64,000 nucleotides of DNA from an uncultured Desulfobacter sp. (GTDB lineage: Bacteria > Desulfobacterota > Desulfobacteria > Desulfobacterales > Desulfobacteraceae). Below, piece by piece: positions 18,845 through 29,005 of the stretch. Location of the stretch: positions 3,472,001 through 3,536,000 of the forward strand of contig NZ_OY762929.1 of assembly GCF_963666675.1 (NCBI RefSeq), written 5' to 3'. Both the position numbers and the translations under genes were made by a program. The first letter of the stretch is position 1; the number at the start of each line of letters is the position of its first letter. Below the pieces are notes generated by a model that did no database searches, was not told the origin of the DNA, and worked only from the letters and a program-made list of their open reading frames with translations.

Positions 18845-19015
18845 GATGAGGTAAAGGCCGTGCGCGTCATCCTTTTTATCATAGATCATATCCAAAGGTT
18901 TCATCACGTGTTCAACGATTCAATTGAAAGCTGGCCATTTCAAAATATTTAATTTCACCTGTTCGTTCTATTCGTAATGAAGGCATGACAATTTACAAAA
19001 CCGGTTTCAATTGAT

Positions 19016-20088
19016 TGCTCGTGATTTGGGCTTTTTGCAACGCCATCAAGCATAAGCAATGACAGGATCACCGGCATTAATCGCCAAGGAGGATGTATGA
19101 TAGAGAACTTTCCCATCCCGGACAGCGAAATATTCGCTCAGTGTTTTTCCAAATAAATCTTTAATTTCACCCAGTTTCTGATCTTTTTTTACCATATCTC
19201 CCAGGGTTACATAAGGATACCAGCAGCCGGTATCTTTAGCATCTTCGTAAACCGCTTTTTCAAAAAATTCAACCTTGCACAGCGTTTCTGGGGTGCCCGG
19301 CAAAACTTCTAAAAATTTTAATATGTTTTGTATGCCGCCAAGAAAGCGTTCAACATTCTCTTCGCTCCATAGCCCGCCGTTTCCGTTTTCTATCAACAGG
19401 CCCGGGATACCCATTTTCGTTGCCCCGCCAAGGGCCCCGACAGCGTTAAGCGATCCGACCGCATAGGGAAATCCTGCCAGGGACGCGGCTTGTTTTGACA
19501 ATTCCATATTTTCAGGCGTGGAAAGCAGTGAATAAAAAACAAAGGGGGTCAATTTTTCATGGATATCACCGCTATGCAGATCAAGGTAAAAATCAGCCTG
19601 GGAGAACATCTGGGAGGATACGGTATAGGCAAGTTTCTGGGAAATGGTACCTGTTGCAAGCCCCGGATATTCACGGTTCAGGTTCTTTCCGTCGTAGGGT
19701 CCGACATATTGAAGCTTTGCAAAGAATGCAGGCGTATTGACCGCATGGACAATAATGAGCCTGCCGCTGATATCCTGGGGGTTAAGCATGGAGGATAAAC
19801 GAATACAGGCCTCGATACCGGGATATTCACCGCCGTGCATCCCCCCGGTGATCAGCACTGTCTTTCCCGGGTTTGCACCGTTTATCAATGTAACCGGCAT
19901 TTTGACTTCACAGTTTACCGCGTCAAGATACCCCTGGGTTTTGGTACCGCATTCAGCAGTTAGGTTGCCCACCGTCAGCGTATCAGCCATCTATTCTCCC
20001 CCTTCCCGGCCTTTTTTTGCCATTGCTTTTATTGATGCAATCTTATCTTGCTGGAATTTTTTTACCAATTCCCATTGGGATTGAACTT
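19016..20088. repeat. 1,073-bp duplicated block, derived copy
   Basis: Near-identical to 33741-34813 with a constant offset of 14,725, so no net insertions or deletions. It holds a full deacylase gene plus the last ~30 codons of the lyase-like gene. The left breakpoint falls inside a terminator hairpin that is complete only in the other copy (only its right arm is here); the right one falls inside the lyase coding sequence. Both features identify this as the derived copy. Confidence 0.92.
19046..19990 (-). CDS. AstE/AspA-type zinc deacylase, duplicate copy
   Basis: 314 residues, succinylglutamate desuccinylase/aspartoacylase family (M14-like). The zinc site is GGMHGGEYPG (HxxE) plus LDLHSGDIHEK; KNLNREYPG supplies substrate-binding Asn/Arg. 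Such enzymes hydrolyse N-acyl amino acids. It differs from the copy at 33771-34715 at two residues that I can find (STPEN versus STPDN, LWSEE versus LWSQE). The ribosome site GGGGGAGAAT was copied with the gene, but the operon promoter was not. Reading may come from the IS200-like transposase gene upstream on the same strand, or the gene may be silent. Confidence 0.88.
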   Translation of the reverse strand: MADTLTVGNLTAECGTKTQGYLDAVNCEVKMPVTLINGANPGKTVLITGGMHGGEYPGIEACIRLSSMLNPQDISGRLIIVHAVNTPAFFAKLQYVGPYDGKNLNREYPGLATGTISQKLAYTVSSQMFSQADFYLDLHSGDIHEKLTPFVFYSLLSTPENMELSKQAASLAGFPYAVGSLNAVGALGGATKMGIPGLLIENGNGGLWSEENVERFLGGIQNILKFLEVLPGTPETLCKVEFFEKAVYEDAKDTGCWYPYVTLGDMVKKDQKLGEIKDLFGKTLSEYFAVRDGKVLYHTSSLAINAGDPVIAYA

Positions 20089-20120
20089 AACCGGCATGGG
20101 GATTGAACTTAACCGGCATG
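20077..20120. repeat. 22-base tandem repeat, two units, at the duplication junction
   Basis: Units at 20077-20098 and 20099-20120, each starting GGGATTGAACTT and ending AACCGGCATG. The first 12 bases belong to the duplicated lyase fragment, so the repeat was made at or after the junction, consistent with slippage or end-joining during the duplication. Confidence 0.8.
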
Positions 20121-20146
20121 GGGTCGGACCAAGCAAAAGTCAAGTA

Positions 20147-20763
20147 CCTCCGGCAGAGCCGGAGGCTTGAATTTATGAACCGCTCAAAGCGGTTATTTTA
20201 TTGGCCACCTAAAAGGTGGCGTACCTATTTGAACAAACTCAGTTGCTCTAAACGTTGATCCTCTTTCTCCTGAGAACGGATATATTCCCGGATAGTCGCC
20301 TCATCACGACCAACGGTTGAAACATGATAACCTCTGGCCCAAAATTGCTGCCCGGTAAAATTTCTTCGATGTCCCAGGTAATTCCGTGCTATATGGATCG
20401 CACTTTTACCCTTGATAAACCCAACGACTTGCGCGACCGAATATTTCGGAGGAATCGAGATCAACATATGCACATGATCTGACATCATATGGCCTTCTAT
20501 GATTTCACACTCCCTGCTACGCGCCAAATCTTTAAAGACTTGTCCAAGATATTTCCTTAGTTCTCCATACAAAGTCTTTCTACGGTATTTGGGAATCCAC
20601 ACAACGTGGTATTTGCATTCCCAACGGCTATGGGATAAGCTTGAATCGTTATTCATGAAAGTCTCTCCTTTGTGAATTTGAGCGGTTCACGTTTATTGGA
20701 GGGACTTTCATTTATTCCCTTAAATGTCAAACACTGGTGAGTCCCCCGGCAGAGCCGGGGGTT
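20147..20763 (-). mobile_element. IS200-like element
   Basis: A single Y1 transposase gene framed by two near-identical hairpins with no terminal inverted repeats, as in IS200/IS605. CCTCCGGCAGAGCCGGAGG lies at 20147-20165 and a CCCCCGGCAGAGCC-type hairpin at 20745-20763. Two further small hairpins (ACCGCTCAAAGCGGT, GCCACCTAAAAGGTGGC) lie between the left one and the gene. No tnpB is present. Exact cleavage ends were not determined. Confidence 0.82.
20225..20656 (-). CDS. tnpA: IS200/IS605-family transposase TnpA (HUH, Y1)
   Basis: 143 residues, normal length. It shows the family start ECKYHVVWIPKYRRK, the HUH motif as SDHVHMLISIPP, and the C-terminal helix with the catalytic Tyr (RDEATIREYIRSQEKED). 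The enzyme moves single-stranded DNA by recognising the end hairpins. ATG at 20656 follows GGAGAGACTTTC. The frame is intact, so the element may be active. Confidence 0.93.
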   Translation of the reverse strand: MNNDSSLSHSRWECKYHVVWIPKYRRKTLYGELRKYLGQVFKDLARSRECEIIEGHMMSDHVHMLISIPPKYSVAQVVGFIKGKSAIHIARNYLGHRRNFTGQQFWARGYHVSTVGRDEATIREYIRSQEKEDQRLEQLSLFK

Positions 20764-21168
20764 TACCTAAGGGCAATTAATAACCTATTGTTATTAAAAC
20801 AAATTTCCATCAAATCTCACAAAAATAGCTCTTAGAGCAATCATTTTAACACCCAAATGGGCATTCTAAGGGCTCTCAACTAACCAGAAAAGGCACCGGA
20901 TAAACCGGCTATTTTCATAATATGTGGACGCTAACGTCCACATATCGATGCGGCTGAGCCGCCTGGTCGCTTTACAAAAGACGGAGACTGCAGCTCCACA
21001 GGCAGCTCTGTGGTGGATCGCCAACAGTTCCCTGATTGAATTGGTGTTTTTTATCTGATATCATCGTCATGTTTCCTATATTCTTCTACCAAGATCGCAT
21101 GTGCGACAGATCGGAGCTATGCCTAAACTTCTTTCCGGCCCATGGTTTGATCACATCCAACAATACGG
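20764..21168. other. Gap with a perfect 11-base stem hairpin
   Basis: About 400 bases downstream of the lipoprotein hydrolase gene. At 20920-20945 an inverted repeat ATATGTGGACG / CGTCCACATAT surrounds CTAA, followed by a small GCGGCTGAGCCGC hairpin; together they may stop transcription coming from the minus-strand gene. The short plus-strand frame at 21036-21245 looks accidental. Confidence 0.5.
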
Positions 21169-22005
21169 TCATAATAAAGACACAGCCTCCGAATAGAGTT
21201 GAGGCCATATTGATTCCCAATTCCCGCCGTGTGTCATATCTTTAACCTCCCGCACCCGGGGGCGCGCATCAGAGGGAAAACGGCTTGCAAAGCCCCAAAT
21301 AATGTCCCTTGTGATGTTCCGATCGTGCTCCCCGTAAAAATGAATTTGGGGAATATGTATAAGGTGGGGCCAGGCATCGGCGGAATTCAGGGATTCATCC
21401 AGCGGGGATATCCGGTGACGCCGTGTCCAGGCGTCGTGGTCAAGGTTACCGGCAACCGTCACCAGAAGAGCGACATCTTTTCTTTCGGCAGCGACAAACG
21501 CTGCAAGCCCGCCCCCTCCGGAGTAGCCAACCAAACGGAAAGAGCGGCTGGAAAAACGTGTTTTCAACAGATCCAGAATTTGGATATAGGTAACGACAAC
21601 CTCTGAAGAAAACCGGGCGGTCGTCCAATACCGGCTATCTATATTTCGTTTCATTCCGAACTGGAAAGGCCTCGACAAATAGACAACAGAAGCGTCCGGA
21701 TGGCGCAGGGCCATTTTCAACCCGACAGGATTCACAGGTGTGGGATCCGGGGAAACCCTGTTCCGGGAAATCCAAGACAATCCGTCCCCTTCGATATAAA
21801 TTGTGAGTGTCCGGTTCTCCTGCGGCATCGTCCCGGGCATGAATCCGACAATATCAAACCGATCTGTTTCAAATGTCTTGATATGCCATCCGGCAGCACC
21901 AACCGCCTGGACGGCATACTGCCGCCGCGCTTCCATCGAGGGGACCGCGCATCCGGCAGCCAACAGCAATAATAAAACGATCTTTAGAATATCCAAGCAG
22001 GCCAT
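21169..22005 (-). CDS. Alpha/beta-hydrolase-like lipoprotein
   Basis: 278 residues. The N-terminus is a lipoprotein signal with lipobox LLLAAGC, so the protein should be membrane-anchored outside the cytoplasm. The body has alpha/beta hydrolase marks: TIYIEGDGLSW, the nucleophile elbow GYSGGGGLAA (Ser), FYGEHDRN (acid) and DMTHGGNWE (His). This is a complete Ser-Asp-His set. It resembles uncharacterised secreted esterase/lipase-like proteins; the substrate is unknown. It stands alone; its upstream region was hit by IS copy B at 22098, about 90 bases before the start, which may have cut or replaced its promoter. Confidence 0.78.
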   Translation of the reverse strand: MACLDILKIVLLLLLAAGCAVPSMEARRQYAVQAVGAAGWHIKTFETDRFDIVGFMPGTMPQENRTLTIYIEGDGLSWISRNRVSPDPTPVNPVGLKMALRHPDASVVYLSRPFQFGMKRNIDSRYWTTARFSSEVVVTYIQILDLLKTRFSSRSFRLVGYSGGGGLAAFVAAERKDVALLVTVAGNLDHDAWTRRHRISPLDESLNSADAWPHLIHIPQIHFYGEHDRNITRDIIWGFASRFPSDARPRVREVKDMTHGGNWESIWPQLYSEAVSLL

Positions 22006-22097
22006 AACAACACTCTTTCATCAGATCCAGGGATACTGTCTCTATATCTGAAACCCATACCAATTAAAACGATAAATCTATTTTCCCGGCCGATGGC

Positions 22098-23915
22098 CAG
22101 CAGTTCTCAGTGAAGATCGCACTCTCTAACAAATTGGCATTTCGGGCAATGAGTCCTATTGATTTTCGTAATGTCTTTTGCAAATTTGCTATGGAATTAA
22201 AGCCCGAATTGATCATATAACCTTCTACTTACGCCAAACACTATTGTTTTAATTTTCAATATATCACACCTGAATGCAAAATATTTATAACCTATTGAAA
22301 TAACATCAAATATAAAACTAGATTTTTTATATGCTTTATGATAGCCTTATTCAACGATACATTGTATAGGGGCTATCAGCTTGAACACTGGGAAACAACT
22401 CAAATTTTCAAACCTTAGAAAAACGGTTTCTAAACGGGCCGATGAGATTGTTGACAAACGCCAAGATGGGAAAACCAAACACTCCATGCATGATTCATGT
22501 CTGAGTGCCCTTGCTATGATGTTTTTTCAAGATCCTTCAATGCTTGAATTTCAAAAGCGCCTTGAAGAGGCATCACAATTGAACAATTTGCGGACAATGT
22601 TCAAGGTTACTACCATCCCAAAAGATAATCAAATGAGGGCTATCCTCGACGATGTACCTTCGGAGCAACTGTTTCCGGTTTTCTCAGACTTTTTCGGCTT
22701 GCTTCAACGAGGCAATCATTTAAACGATTATCGTTTTTTGGAAGATGGCTATATTATTCCGATTGACGGCACACAATATTTTCGATCCGAGAGCGTTAAT
22801 TGCCCTTCATGCTTGGTGAAAAAACACCGCAATGGAACCGTCAGTTACTCACATCAATCTCTCTGTGCTGCTGTGGTTCATCCAGACAAGCGCCAGGTAT
22901 TTCCATTAGCACCGGAACCCATAAAGAATACCGATGGCACCAAAAAGCAGGATTGTGAGATTAACGCCGGAAAACGGATACTGCAGCGCATTCGAACGGA
23001 CCACCCAAAGCTGAAAATAGTCATCACCGCTGATGATCTATATTCCAAAAAACCATTCGTTGACCTTCTTCAAAAATTAAAAATGTCTTTTATTCTGGTG
23101 GCAAAGCCCACAGATCATACAATTTTATTCGAGCAGGTCCTGCAGAAAGAAGAACAGGATGACGTCAACCAGATCGAATGGAAAGACAAAAAAGGGCTGA
23201 TCCATAAATACGAGTGGATCAATGGGCTTCGTTTAAATGGGGACACATCGGCACCGGTAATAAATTTCCTCGAGTACAGTATTCTCAAAGATCAGGATAA
23301 AATCATCTATACCAATAGCTGGGTGACGGATATTGAGGTGAACGCCGGCAATGTCAAAAAGCTTGTCAAGGCAGGCAGGGCCAAATGGAAAATTGAAAAT
23401 GAAAATTTCAACACCTTGAAAAACCAAGGATATCATGCTGAGCACAATTTTGGGCATGGCGAAAATAATCTTTCATTTAATTTTTTCCTGATTATTCTAA
23501 TGGCATTCTCCATGCATCAGATCATCGAATTAATGGACCCGCTTTTTAAGAAAGCAAGGGCCAAATTCAGTGCCCGAAAAGAATTCTGGAATCAACTACG
23601 CTGTACCATTCGGATTATCATTTTTAGAAACTGGGAATCATTGCTACAATTTATAATATCACCATCAACTGAAATTCGAGCACCCTGATCCGAATTCTTC
23701 AAAAATTTACCTTTGAGAAAATTCGAGCCTACCCATCAAGGAAGGCCCCGAGATGACTATTGGCTTTGGATAAAAAGCATTGCCATATTTTACGGAGCTG
23801 GTAAGGTCATTGAAGAAAATAGAAACTCGACGATTTCCACGGTTCTGTATTGCCTCTGAAACGTACGAGAAATTGATGTGTTTTTAATGATAGTCCCCTT
23901 CACTGAGAACTGCTG
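22098..23915 (+). mobile_element. 1,818-bp IS4-type insertion sequence, copy B
   Basis: Same terminal repeats and length as copy A, flanked by the nine-base direct repeat GCCGATGGC at 22089-22097 and 23916-23924. Its transposase reads toward the autotransporter gene, whose ribosome site starts about 30 bases beyond the IS. The insertion separates both the autotransporter and the divergent hydrolase gene from their original shared upstream region. Confidence 0.93.
22381..23688 (+). CDS. IS4-superfamily DDE transposase, copy B
   Basis: 435 residues, identical to the protein of copy A, starting at TTG 22381. The DDE-type acids are in PIDGTQYF, TADDLYSKK and KWKIENENFN. Read-through past 23688 would enter the autotransporter gene. 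Confidence 0.9.
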   Translation: MNTGKQLKFSNLRKTVSKRADEIVDKRQDGKTKHSMHDSCLSALAMMFFQDPSMLEFQKRLEEASQLNNLRTMFKVTTIPKDNQMRAILDDVPSEQLFPVFSDFFGLLQRGNHLNDYRFLEDGYIIPIDGTQYFRSESVNCPSCLVKKHRNGTVSYSHQSLCAAVVHPDKRQVFPLAPEPIKNTDGTKKQDCEINAGKRILQRIRTDHPKLKIVITADDLYSKKPFVDLLQKLKMSFILVAKPTDHTILFEQVLQKEEQDDVNQIEWKDKKGLIHKYEWINGLRLNGDTSAPVINFLEYSILKDQDKIIYTNSWVTDIEVNAGNVKKLVKAGRAKWKIENENFNTLKNQGYHAEHNFGHGENNLSFNFFLIILMAFSMHQIIELMDPLFKKARAKFSARKEFWNQLRCTIRIIIFRNWESLLQFIISPSTEIRAP

Positions 23916-23960
23916 GCCGATGGCCCGGATTGTCTACCATTGATGCTTAAGGAGGAAATA

Positions 23961-26900
23961 ATGTCTCTACCAGATCCAGCCGTAAATCATTTCAGAATGT
24001 CACAGCCCCTGTTCACAGGGGTCTGCCTGCTTGCTTTCCTATTCTTATTTATCCCCGTTTCAGCCTGGGCCGATGTGATCATCTCGGATGCCGTCCAGGG
24101 CACCAACGGCAGCATCACCTACCCGGCCAATCCCAATCCCCTGGGACAGGGCGACTCCCTGACGGTTCAGGCCGGGGGCTCGATTAAATCAAGTACAGGA
24201 GATGCCATTCAAGGCAGCGAAATAGGAGAAGGAGAGAACATAATCACTGTCAAAAGCGGAGCATCTGTTAAAACCACGAAGAAAGGATTGGGAATTATAG
24301 TCCACGGTACTAATACAATTACAAAAGGAGAAGGCCCGCTTGCAGAAGGTTACTCAAATATAGTATTCGTTGAAAAAGGCTCATCCATCAGCACATCCTA
24401 TGAATATAAGCACGCAATCCTTGCCAAGTACAATAACCGCCTGGATATAACCGGGGATATAGAGACATCCGGTTTCTATTCATATGGTATTCTTGCGCAT
24501 GGGAACAACAAGATCAATTTTTCTGGAAGCATAAGAACAAATCATGGTTGGTCTGATGGTATCTTTTTATATCATAGCGGAAACGATCTCGTAGTTTCTG
24601 GAGATATTGTTACGACCCAAGGACACGGCATTCACTCGTATGGAAACAATATAATTGATATGTCAGGCACCATAACTAGCTACAGAGATTTTGAAGGCAT
24701 TTTCCTTGAAAGGCCCAGCAGCCTGACCATGTCCGGAACAATAAACACTTATGATTCCGCAGGCATTCGATCCAAGAACTCAAGCAACATGGATGTATCA
24801 GGAACGATAAACACAGAAAGCGAATATGCCAATGGTATCTCCGCAGGTTATAATAACCGCATCTCTTTATCAGGCACCATAAACACTATCGAATCAGACG
24901 GAATTAATGTGAGCACGGAGAACTCTGTTGTAATTTCCGGACAAATTAATACAATAGGTTTGAAGGCAGATGGCATTCAAACATCCGGTAATGGAAATGC
25001 TGTCCATATTTCGGGTTCAATTTCTACCACAGGATATGAAGCCTTCGCGATACGCTCCGGAAGTGTTAATATTTCAGGGCAATCAACTGGTGAAGAAAAC
25101 ATCTTTCATATACTGAATGGAGCAAGTATTAATGGAGACATCTACAATGGTGCCTCAACAGATAAAAAGACATCTTACCTCACCTTTGGATATGCCAAAG
25201 ACAATGACAATTATGCCGACCTTTCTAAAATAGATACAGAATTTGAATTTAGTCTGAACGATAATATTATATCAGGCTCAGAAGGTGTTTGGGATGCATA
25301 TATTTCAGGCGGTAAAACAACTTTAAAGGGCACATCAAATGAATTTCGAAATGTATTTCTGGGTGGCGCATCTTTTGACAATAAAGAGGTGCCTGTTGGT
25401 AAACCATTGTATGGAGGTTTGAAGTATATCACAACGACCACCCTTGAGACTCTAAATGGTGCAACTGCCAACCTGACAGTCACCAACTCAATTTCTACAA
25501 CCGGCACATTGTCTATCGGAATAAAGAGTATATATAATCTCCACGGAACACATAAACATACAGGCTCTGACGTTCTCCTCGACGGAATATTAAATCTTAG
25601 CGGGGGAACTTTTGCTAACCAATCGGCAGGAGCGGTCATCAACAACGGAATCGTTTCAGTGGATGCTGGGGAAACCGGCACAATTTCAGGGAATTATACC
25701 CAATCCGAAAACGGCTTGGTCCAGTTACAAGCAGACAGTGTCTCAAACCACGGTAAAATGGTGATTGGAGGCACTGCAAATTTGAGTGCAAACAACGCCA
25801 TTGTCATCAATGTAACTGCCAATGATAATTTGTCCCAGAATGATTTGTTAGAAGATGTAATATCTGCGGACACTCTAATTCTAAACAAAGATAAATTTGT
25901 AGTTTATGATAACAGCGCCATGTGGAAATTTGAACCGATAATTAGGAATAACACAATTGATTTAAACTATCTACGCGCAACAACTTGCACAGAAGCAATC
26001 TCCGGCGGCAGCTCCATTTCCAGTCCCTTGGCATCCGGAGCGGCAAGCTCCCTGGACCGGTTATTTAAAACCGGTACTGCCGACACCGACATGCAGAAGA
26101 TTCTCAATGAACTGGGGACCCTTGGGACCAATGATGAGGTGGCTCAAGCCGTGGCGCAGACGGTGCCGGCTTTGGCAGGGGCCGGGAGTCAGATCGGCTT
26201 TGACCTGGCAACCAACGGGGCGACCCAGGTCGTCGGCAGCCGCCTGGGCAGCTTCAGCGGCCTGTCCGCAGGTGATGCGGTTTTTGAAGATCGGATGGCC
26301 TGGATCAAGCCCTATTATTCGAGAACGGAGCAGGATGAACGCAACGGCATTGACGGCTATGATGCTGATACCTACGGTCTCGTCATCGGTGCGGACGGCC
26401 GGGTCCATCCCGATTGGCAGATCGGGGCGGCCCTGTCCTACGGTACGTCCGACATAAAAAGCGATTCCCCCGTGACAAACCAGACCCAGGATATAGAAAC
26501 CTGGCAGACCACACTCTATGCAAACAATGAAATGACCGACACACTCACCCTGAATCTCATCGGCGCTCTGGGATTCAATACCAATGAATCGAGCAGGAAT
26601 ATCCTTTTCGGCGGCATCAACCGACTGGCGTCCGCAGAATATAACTCCTGGCATACGCTTTTGGACGGAGAACTGACAAAGACCTATTCGGTAAACAGAA
26701 AGCTTTCCCTGGGAACGTCTCTGAGAGTCCAATACGTTTATCTGGATATCGAAGGGTATACGGAAACAGGGGCAGGCGGCTTGAATTTATCTGTTGAAGG
26801 GACCAATGCCGACAGTCTGGTGGCCTCTATTGGCGGCAAGTTGAGATATGCCGTGGCAGCGAACCAAAATCTGACGGCTCATGCCGATGTCGGATACGAC

Positions 26901-27119
26901 TTCCTGGCTGACGCCTCCTCCCTGATTTCGACCTATGCCGGAGGCGGGCCGTCCTTTGTAATTCAAGGCAACAGCCCGGATGAAATCGTTTATCGGGGCG
27001 GACTGGGGTATGAACTGATCAACTCCGTCGGCCTCGAAATCGCCCTGCGTTACCGTATAGAATCCAGGCAGGACTTCATGAACCACACCGGTGATATCAG
27101 TCTCCGCTTTCCATTTTAG
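23961..27119 (+). CDS. Autotransporter (type Va secretion) with repetitive beta-helix passenger
   Basis: 1,052 residues from ATG at 23961, which follows AAGGAGG. A long signal peptide ends near FIPVSAWADV. The passenger (about residues 45-740) is a run of short repeats of the form SGTINT...GI (for example MDVSGTINTESEYANGIS then ISLSGTINTIESDGIN), as expected for a beta-helix. The C-terminal ~290 residues form the translocation barrel, from about WIKPYYSRTEQDE to the last strand ISLRFPF with a terminal Phe, recognised by the BAM complex. No protease catalytic triad was recognised, so an adhesin or surface-layer role is more likely than an enzyme. Confidence 0.92.
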   Translation: MSLPDPAVNHFRMSQPLFTGVCLLAFLFLFIPVSAWADVIISDAVQGTNGSITYPANPNPLGQGDSLTVQAGGSIKSSTGDAIQGSEIGEGENIITVKSGASVKTTKKGLGIIVHGTNTITKGEGPLAEGYSNIVFVEKGSSISTSYEYKHAILAKYNNRLDITGDIETSGFYSYGILAHGNNKINFSGSIRTNHGWSDGIFLYHSGNDLVVSGDIVTTQGHGIHSYGNNIIDMSGTITSYRDFEGIFLERPSSLTMSGTINTYDSAGIRSKNSSNMDVSGTINTESEYANGISAGYNNRISLSGTINTIESDGINVSTENSVVISGQINTIGLKADGIQTSGNGNAVHISGSISTTGYEAFAIRSGSVNISGQSTGEENIFHILNGASINGDIYNGASTDKKTSYLTFGYAKDNDNYADLSKIDTEFEFSLNDNIISGSEGVWDAYISGGKTTLKGTSNEFRNVFLGGASFDNKEVPVGKPLYGGLKYITTTTLETLNGATANLTVTNSISTTGTLSIGIKSIYNLHGTHKHTGSDVLLDGILNLSGGTFANQSAGAVINNGIVSVDAGETGTISGNYTQSENGLVQLQADSVSNHGKMVIGGTANLSANNAIVINVTANDNLSQNDLLEDVISADTLILNKDKFVVYDNSAMWKFEPIIRNNTIDLNYLRATTCTEAISGGSSISSPLASGAASSLDRLFKTGTADTDMQKILNELGTLGTNDEVAQAVAQTVPALAGAGSQIGFDLATNGATQVVGSRLGSFSGLSAGDAVFEDRMAWIKPYYSRTEQDERNGIDGYDADTYGLVIGADGRVHPDWQIGAALSYGTSDIKSDSPVTNQTQDIETWQTTLYANNEMTDTLTLNLIGALGFNTNESSRNILFGGINRLASAEYNSWHTLLDGELTKTYSVNRKLSLGTSLRVQYVYLDIEGYTETGAGGLNLSVEGTNADSLVASIGGKLRYAVAANQNLTAHADVGYDFLADASSLISTYAGGGPSFVIQGNSPDEIVYRGGLGYELINSVGLEIALRYRIESRQDFMNHTGDISLRFPF

Positions 27120-27230
27120 GTATCAACAGCCAATGGCTAAAGGAAACAAAGGTGCATCGATTGAGAGGAAGTATGATCAGATAGATTAGAGGAAATAGAA
27201 GATATATACCTCTTCTTACAACAAGATAAA

Positions 27231-27269
27231 AACGCCACACCCCAGAATCAGGGTATGGCGTTTTTTTAT
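27231..27269 (+). terminator. Intrinsic terminator of the autotransporter gene
   Basis: AAACGCCACACCC pairs with GGGTATGGCGTTT (one G-T pair) around a short loop and is followed by a run of T. It lies about 110 bases after the autotransporter stop codon. Confidence 0.88.
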
Positions 27270-27482
27270 TCAGTAAATTGCCGTATTATGTCAGGTATTT
27301 CCTGCCAAGTCCCGGTGATTCATAACTTTCACTTAAAACGGCCTGATGGAAGAACGGCGGCAGAACGATTTTTTGAAAACAAGCCGATCAACATGTTTGA
27401 ATGGCTCGTTAAAAAAATGCCTCTGTCTGCAAGGCCACGACGAAATACAATCAAAATGTCAAGTTCAGAACTCTTGATTTAA
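27255..27482 (+). pseudogene. 3' remnant of a transposase-like gene
   Basis: The translated end reads FHLKRPDGRTAAERFFENKP then MFEWLVKKMPLSARPRR. This resembles the C-terminus of a family of transposase-like proteins (xRxDGTTAAERFF...) found in many IS-rich genomes. Nothing of the upstream catalytic part is present and the frame starts inside the terminator, so it is at most a fragment. Family recognition is from memory of the motif. Confidence 0.45.
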
Positions 27483-27977
27483 AAAATAGAAGTTACGACT
27501 GCATTCATAAAATTATTTCTCTATATTTCAGGATGCTACCTTAGTGAAGGTGGTACTTTGAAAATTCTTGCATCAGGAAAATTAAAGTTGCACCTTAGGG
27601 CCTGAAAATCGGTTGTAACTATTTTAGGGGGACATCTATGATAAGTTTTGTCAAGGGGAAAATGTAGATTTCCCATCACTTTTTAAAGACATTCTCCAAA
27701 AGCGTTAAATGGCCCATTGCATTAACTCCTGATCTTTTTAATCTGTTTCATTTAAGTGCCAAAAAGATAAAGATCTTTTGACCAGACATCTATTTGCCGT
27801 ATCAGGCTCTTGTTACGGAGCCATCACAGAAGATTAAGTTTGGGTAAACCCGCTGACCTTGAAACACTATAAATGATGTATCACGGCTATTGCCGATCAC
27901 ATAGTCCCCCGAACGCAAGGACCAGCAGGAAGATCTATAATAAATGCAATGCTATTAATGTAATAATGTGACCCGTA
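27483..27977. other. Intergenic, nothing recognised
   Basis: About 500 AT-rich bases between a transposase fragment and the IS110 gene. It may include the right end of the IS110 element. No open frame or hairpin worth naming. Confidence 0.4.
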
Positions 27978-29005
27978 TCAGGCAGCTTGAGATGGTGCTG
28001 TCATCTGAAAATCTTTTTTAGATTTTTCAACAACCAACATATAGGCTACAATCTTCCTTGCTACAGCCAGGGTCGCTCTATTCTTGTTTCCCTTTTTCAA
28101 TTCTCTTTCATGAATTTCAGCCAATTGAGGATTCCAATGTGGTGCAAGTTTTGCCGCCTCTATCAGAACAGTTTGTAAATGTTTATTTCGTTTTTTGGAT
28201 ATCGGACCACGGCTTTCCTTGCCGGCAGATTCTTTTTGAGCCGCGCAAAGCCCACAATAACTCACCGCCTGGCGCACTGCTCCAAATCGTTCTACCTCAC
28301 CTATTTCCAACACCCAGGTTAATGCTGTCATCTCTCCAACACCTCTGATGCTTTGCAACCTGGTTACCCGTTCTTGAATCAGGGGATTTTTTTCAGTACC
28401 CGTACAAGCTTTTTTTGAATACTGGTAAAAATTTCCAGATTTGACCTGCTCTGTTTCAACATTTCTAAGACGGATGGGGGGACATGTTCAATATTGTCCA
28501 TTAATTCCCAGAAATACCGTTTGCCATGTAGCATTTTTTTATTGTATTCCGCACCGACCTCCATTAAAAGGCCGGAAATTTTATTTTTAGTCTGAGTTGC
28601 CGTCCTGACTATGTGGTTTCTGTATCTTAAAATCCTTCTTAATTCTCGTAGCTCACTCGGAGCCATATAGCATTCAGGCAACAGATCAACTCTGAGAAGA
28701 TCACATATTTTTTGGGCGTCAGATAGATCATTTTTCTTTTTAGCTGCAGTAATCGCTTTGAGCATTTCAGGATGGGCCACCTTGATATCATCAGCATAAG
28801 GTTTTATGAAATCATAAATCCAGCCGGTAAACATTGTTGCCTCCATTGCAACCGTCCAGGGACGGGGAAGTTGTTCCATCCATTCTTCCAATACCGGCCT
28901 GGTTGCAGGTATCACTCCGTTCCCAAGAAGAGTTCCATCGTCTGCTTTAATACAATACGCGATAATTTTTTTGTGGATATCCAACCCAATGTAATGCATA
29001 CTCAT
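27978..29005 (-). pseudogene. IS110-family transposase, single-base frameshift
   Basis: Two frames form one protein of about 340 residues. The N-terminal piece (28379-29005) starts from ATG after AAGGAGG and has the DEDD RuvC-like motifs YIGLDIHKK, VAMEATMFTGW and KNDLSDAQKICDLL. The C-terminal piece (27978-28358) has the Transposase_20 region IRGVGEMTALTWVLEIG and the nucleophile Ser region YCGLCAAQKESAGK. They are joined at a run of seven A: one extra A would turn VLKKIP-stop into VLKKNPLIQERVTRLQSIRG in frame. Probably inactive unless slippage restores the frame. Confidence 0.88.

Noticed and set aside
21036..21245. 69-codon plus-strand open frame
   Set aside because: Overlaps the end of the lipoprotein hydrolase gene, has no ribosome site and no family likeness.
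26061..26732. 223-codon minus-strand open frame
   Set aside because: Antisense to the autotransporter barrel, which has clear family features.
28358..28400. Programmed -1 frameshift in the IS110 transposase
   Set aside because: The A7 run is not placed as a standard A-AAA-AAG type slippery heptamer in the zero frame, and IS110 enzymes are normally single-frame; decay is simpler.
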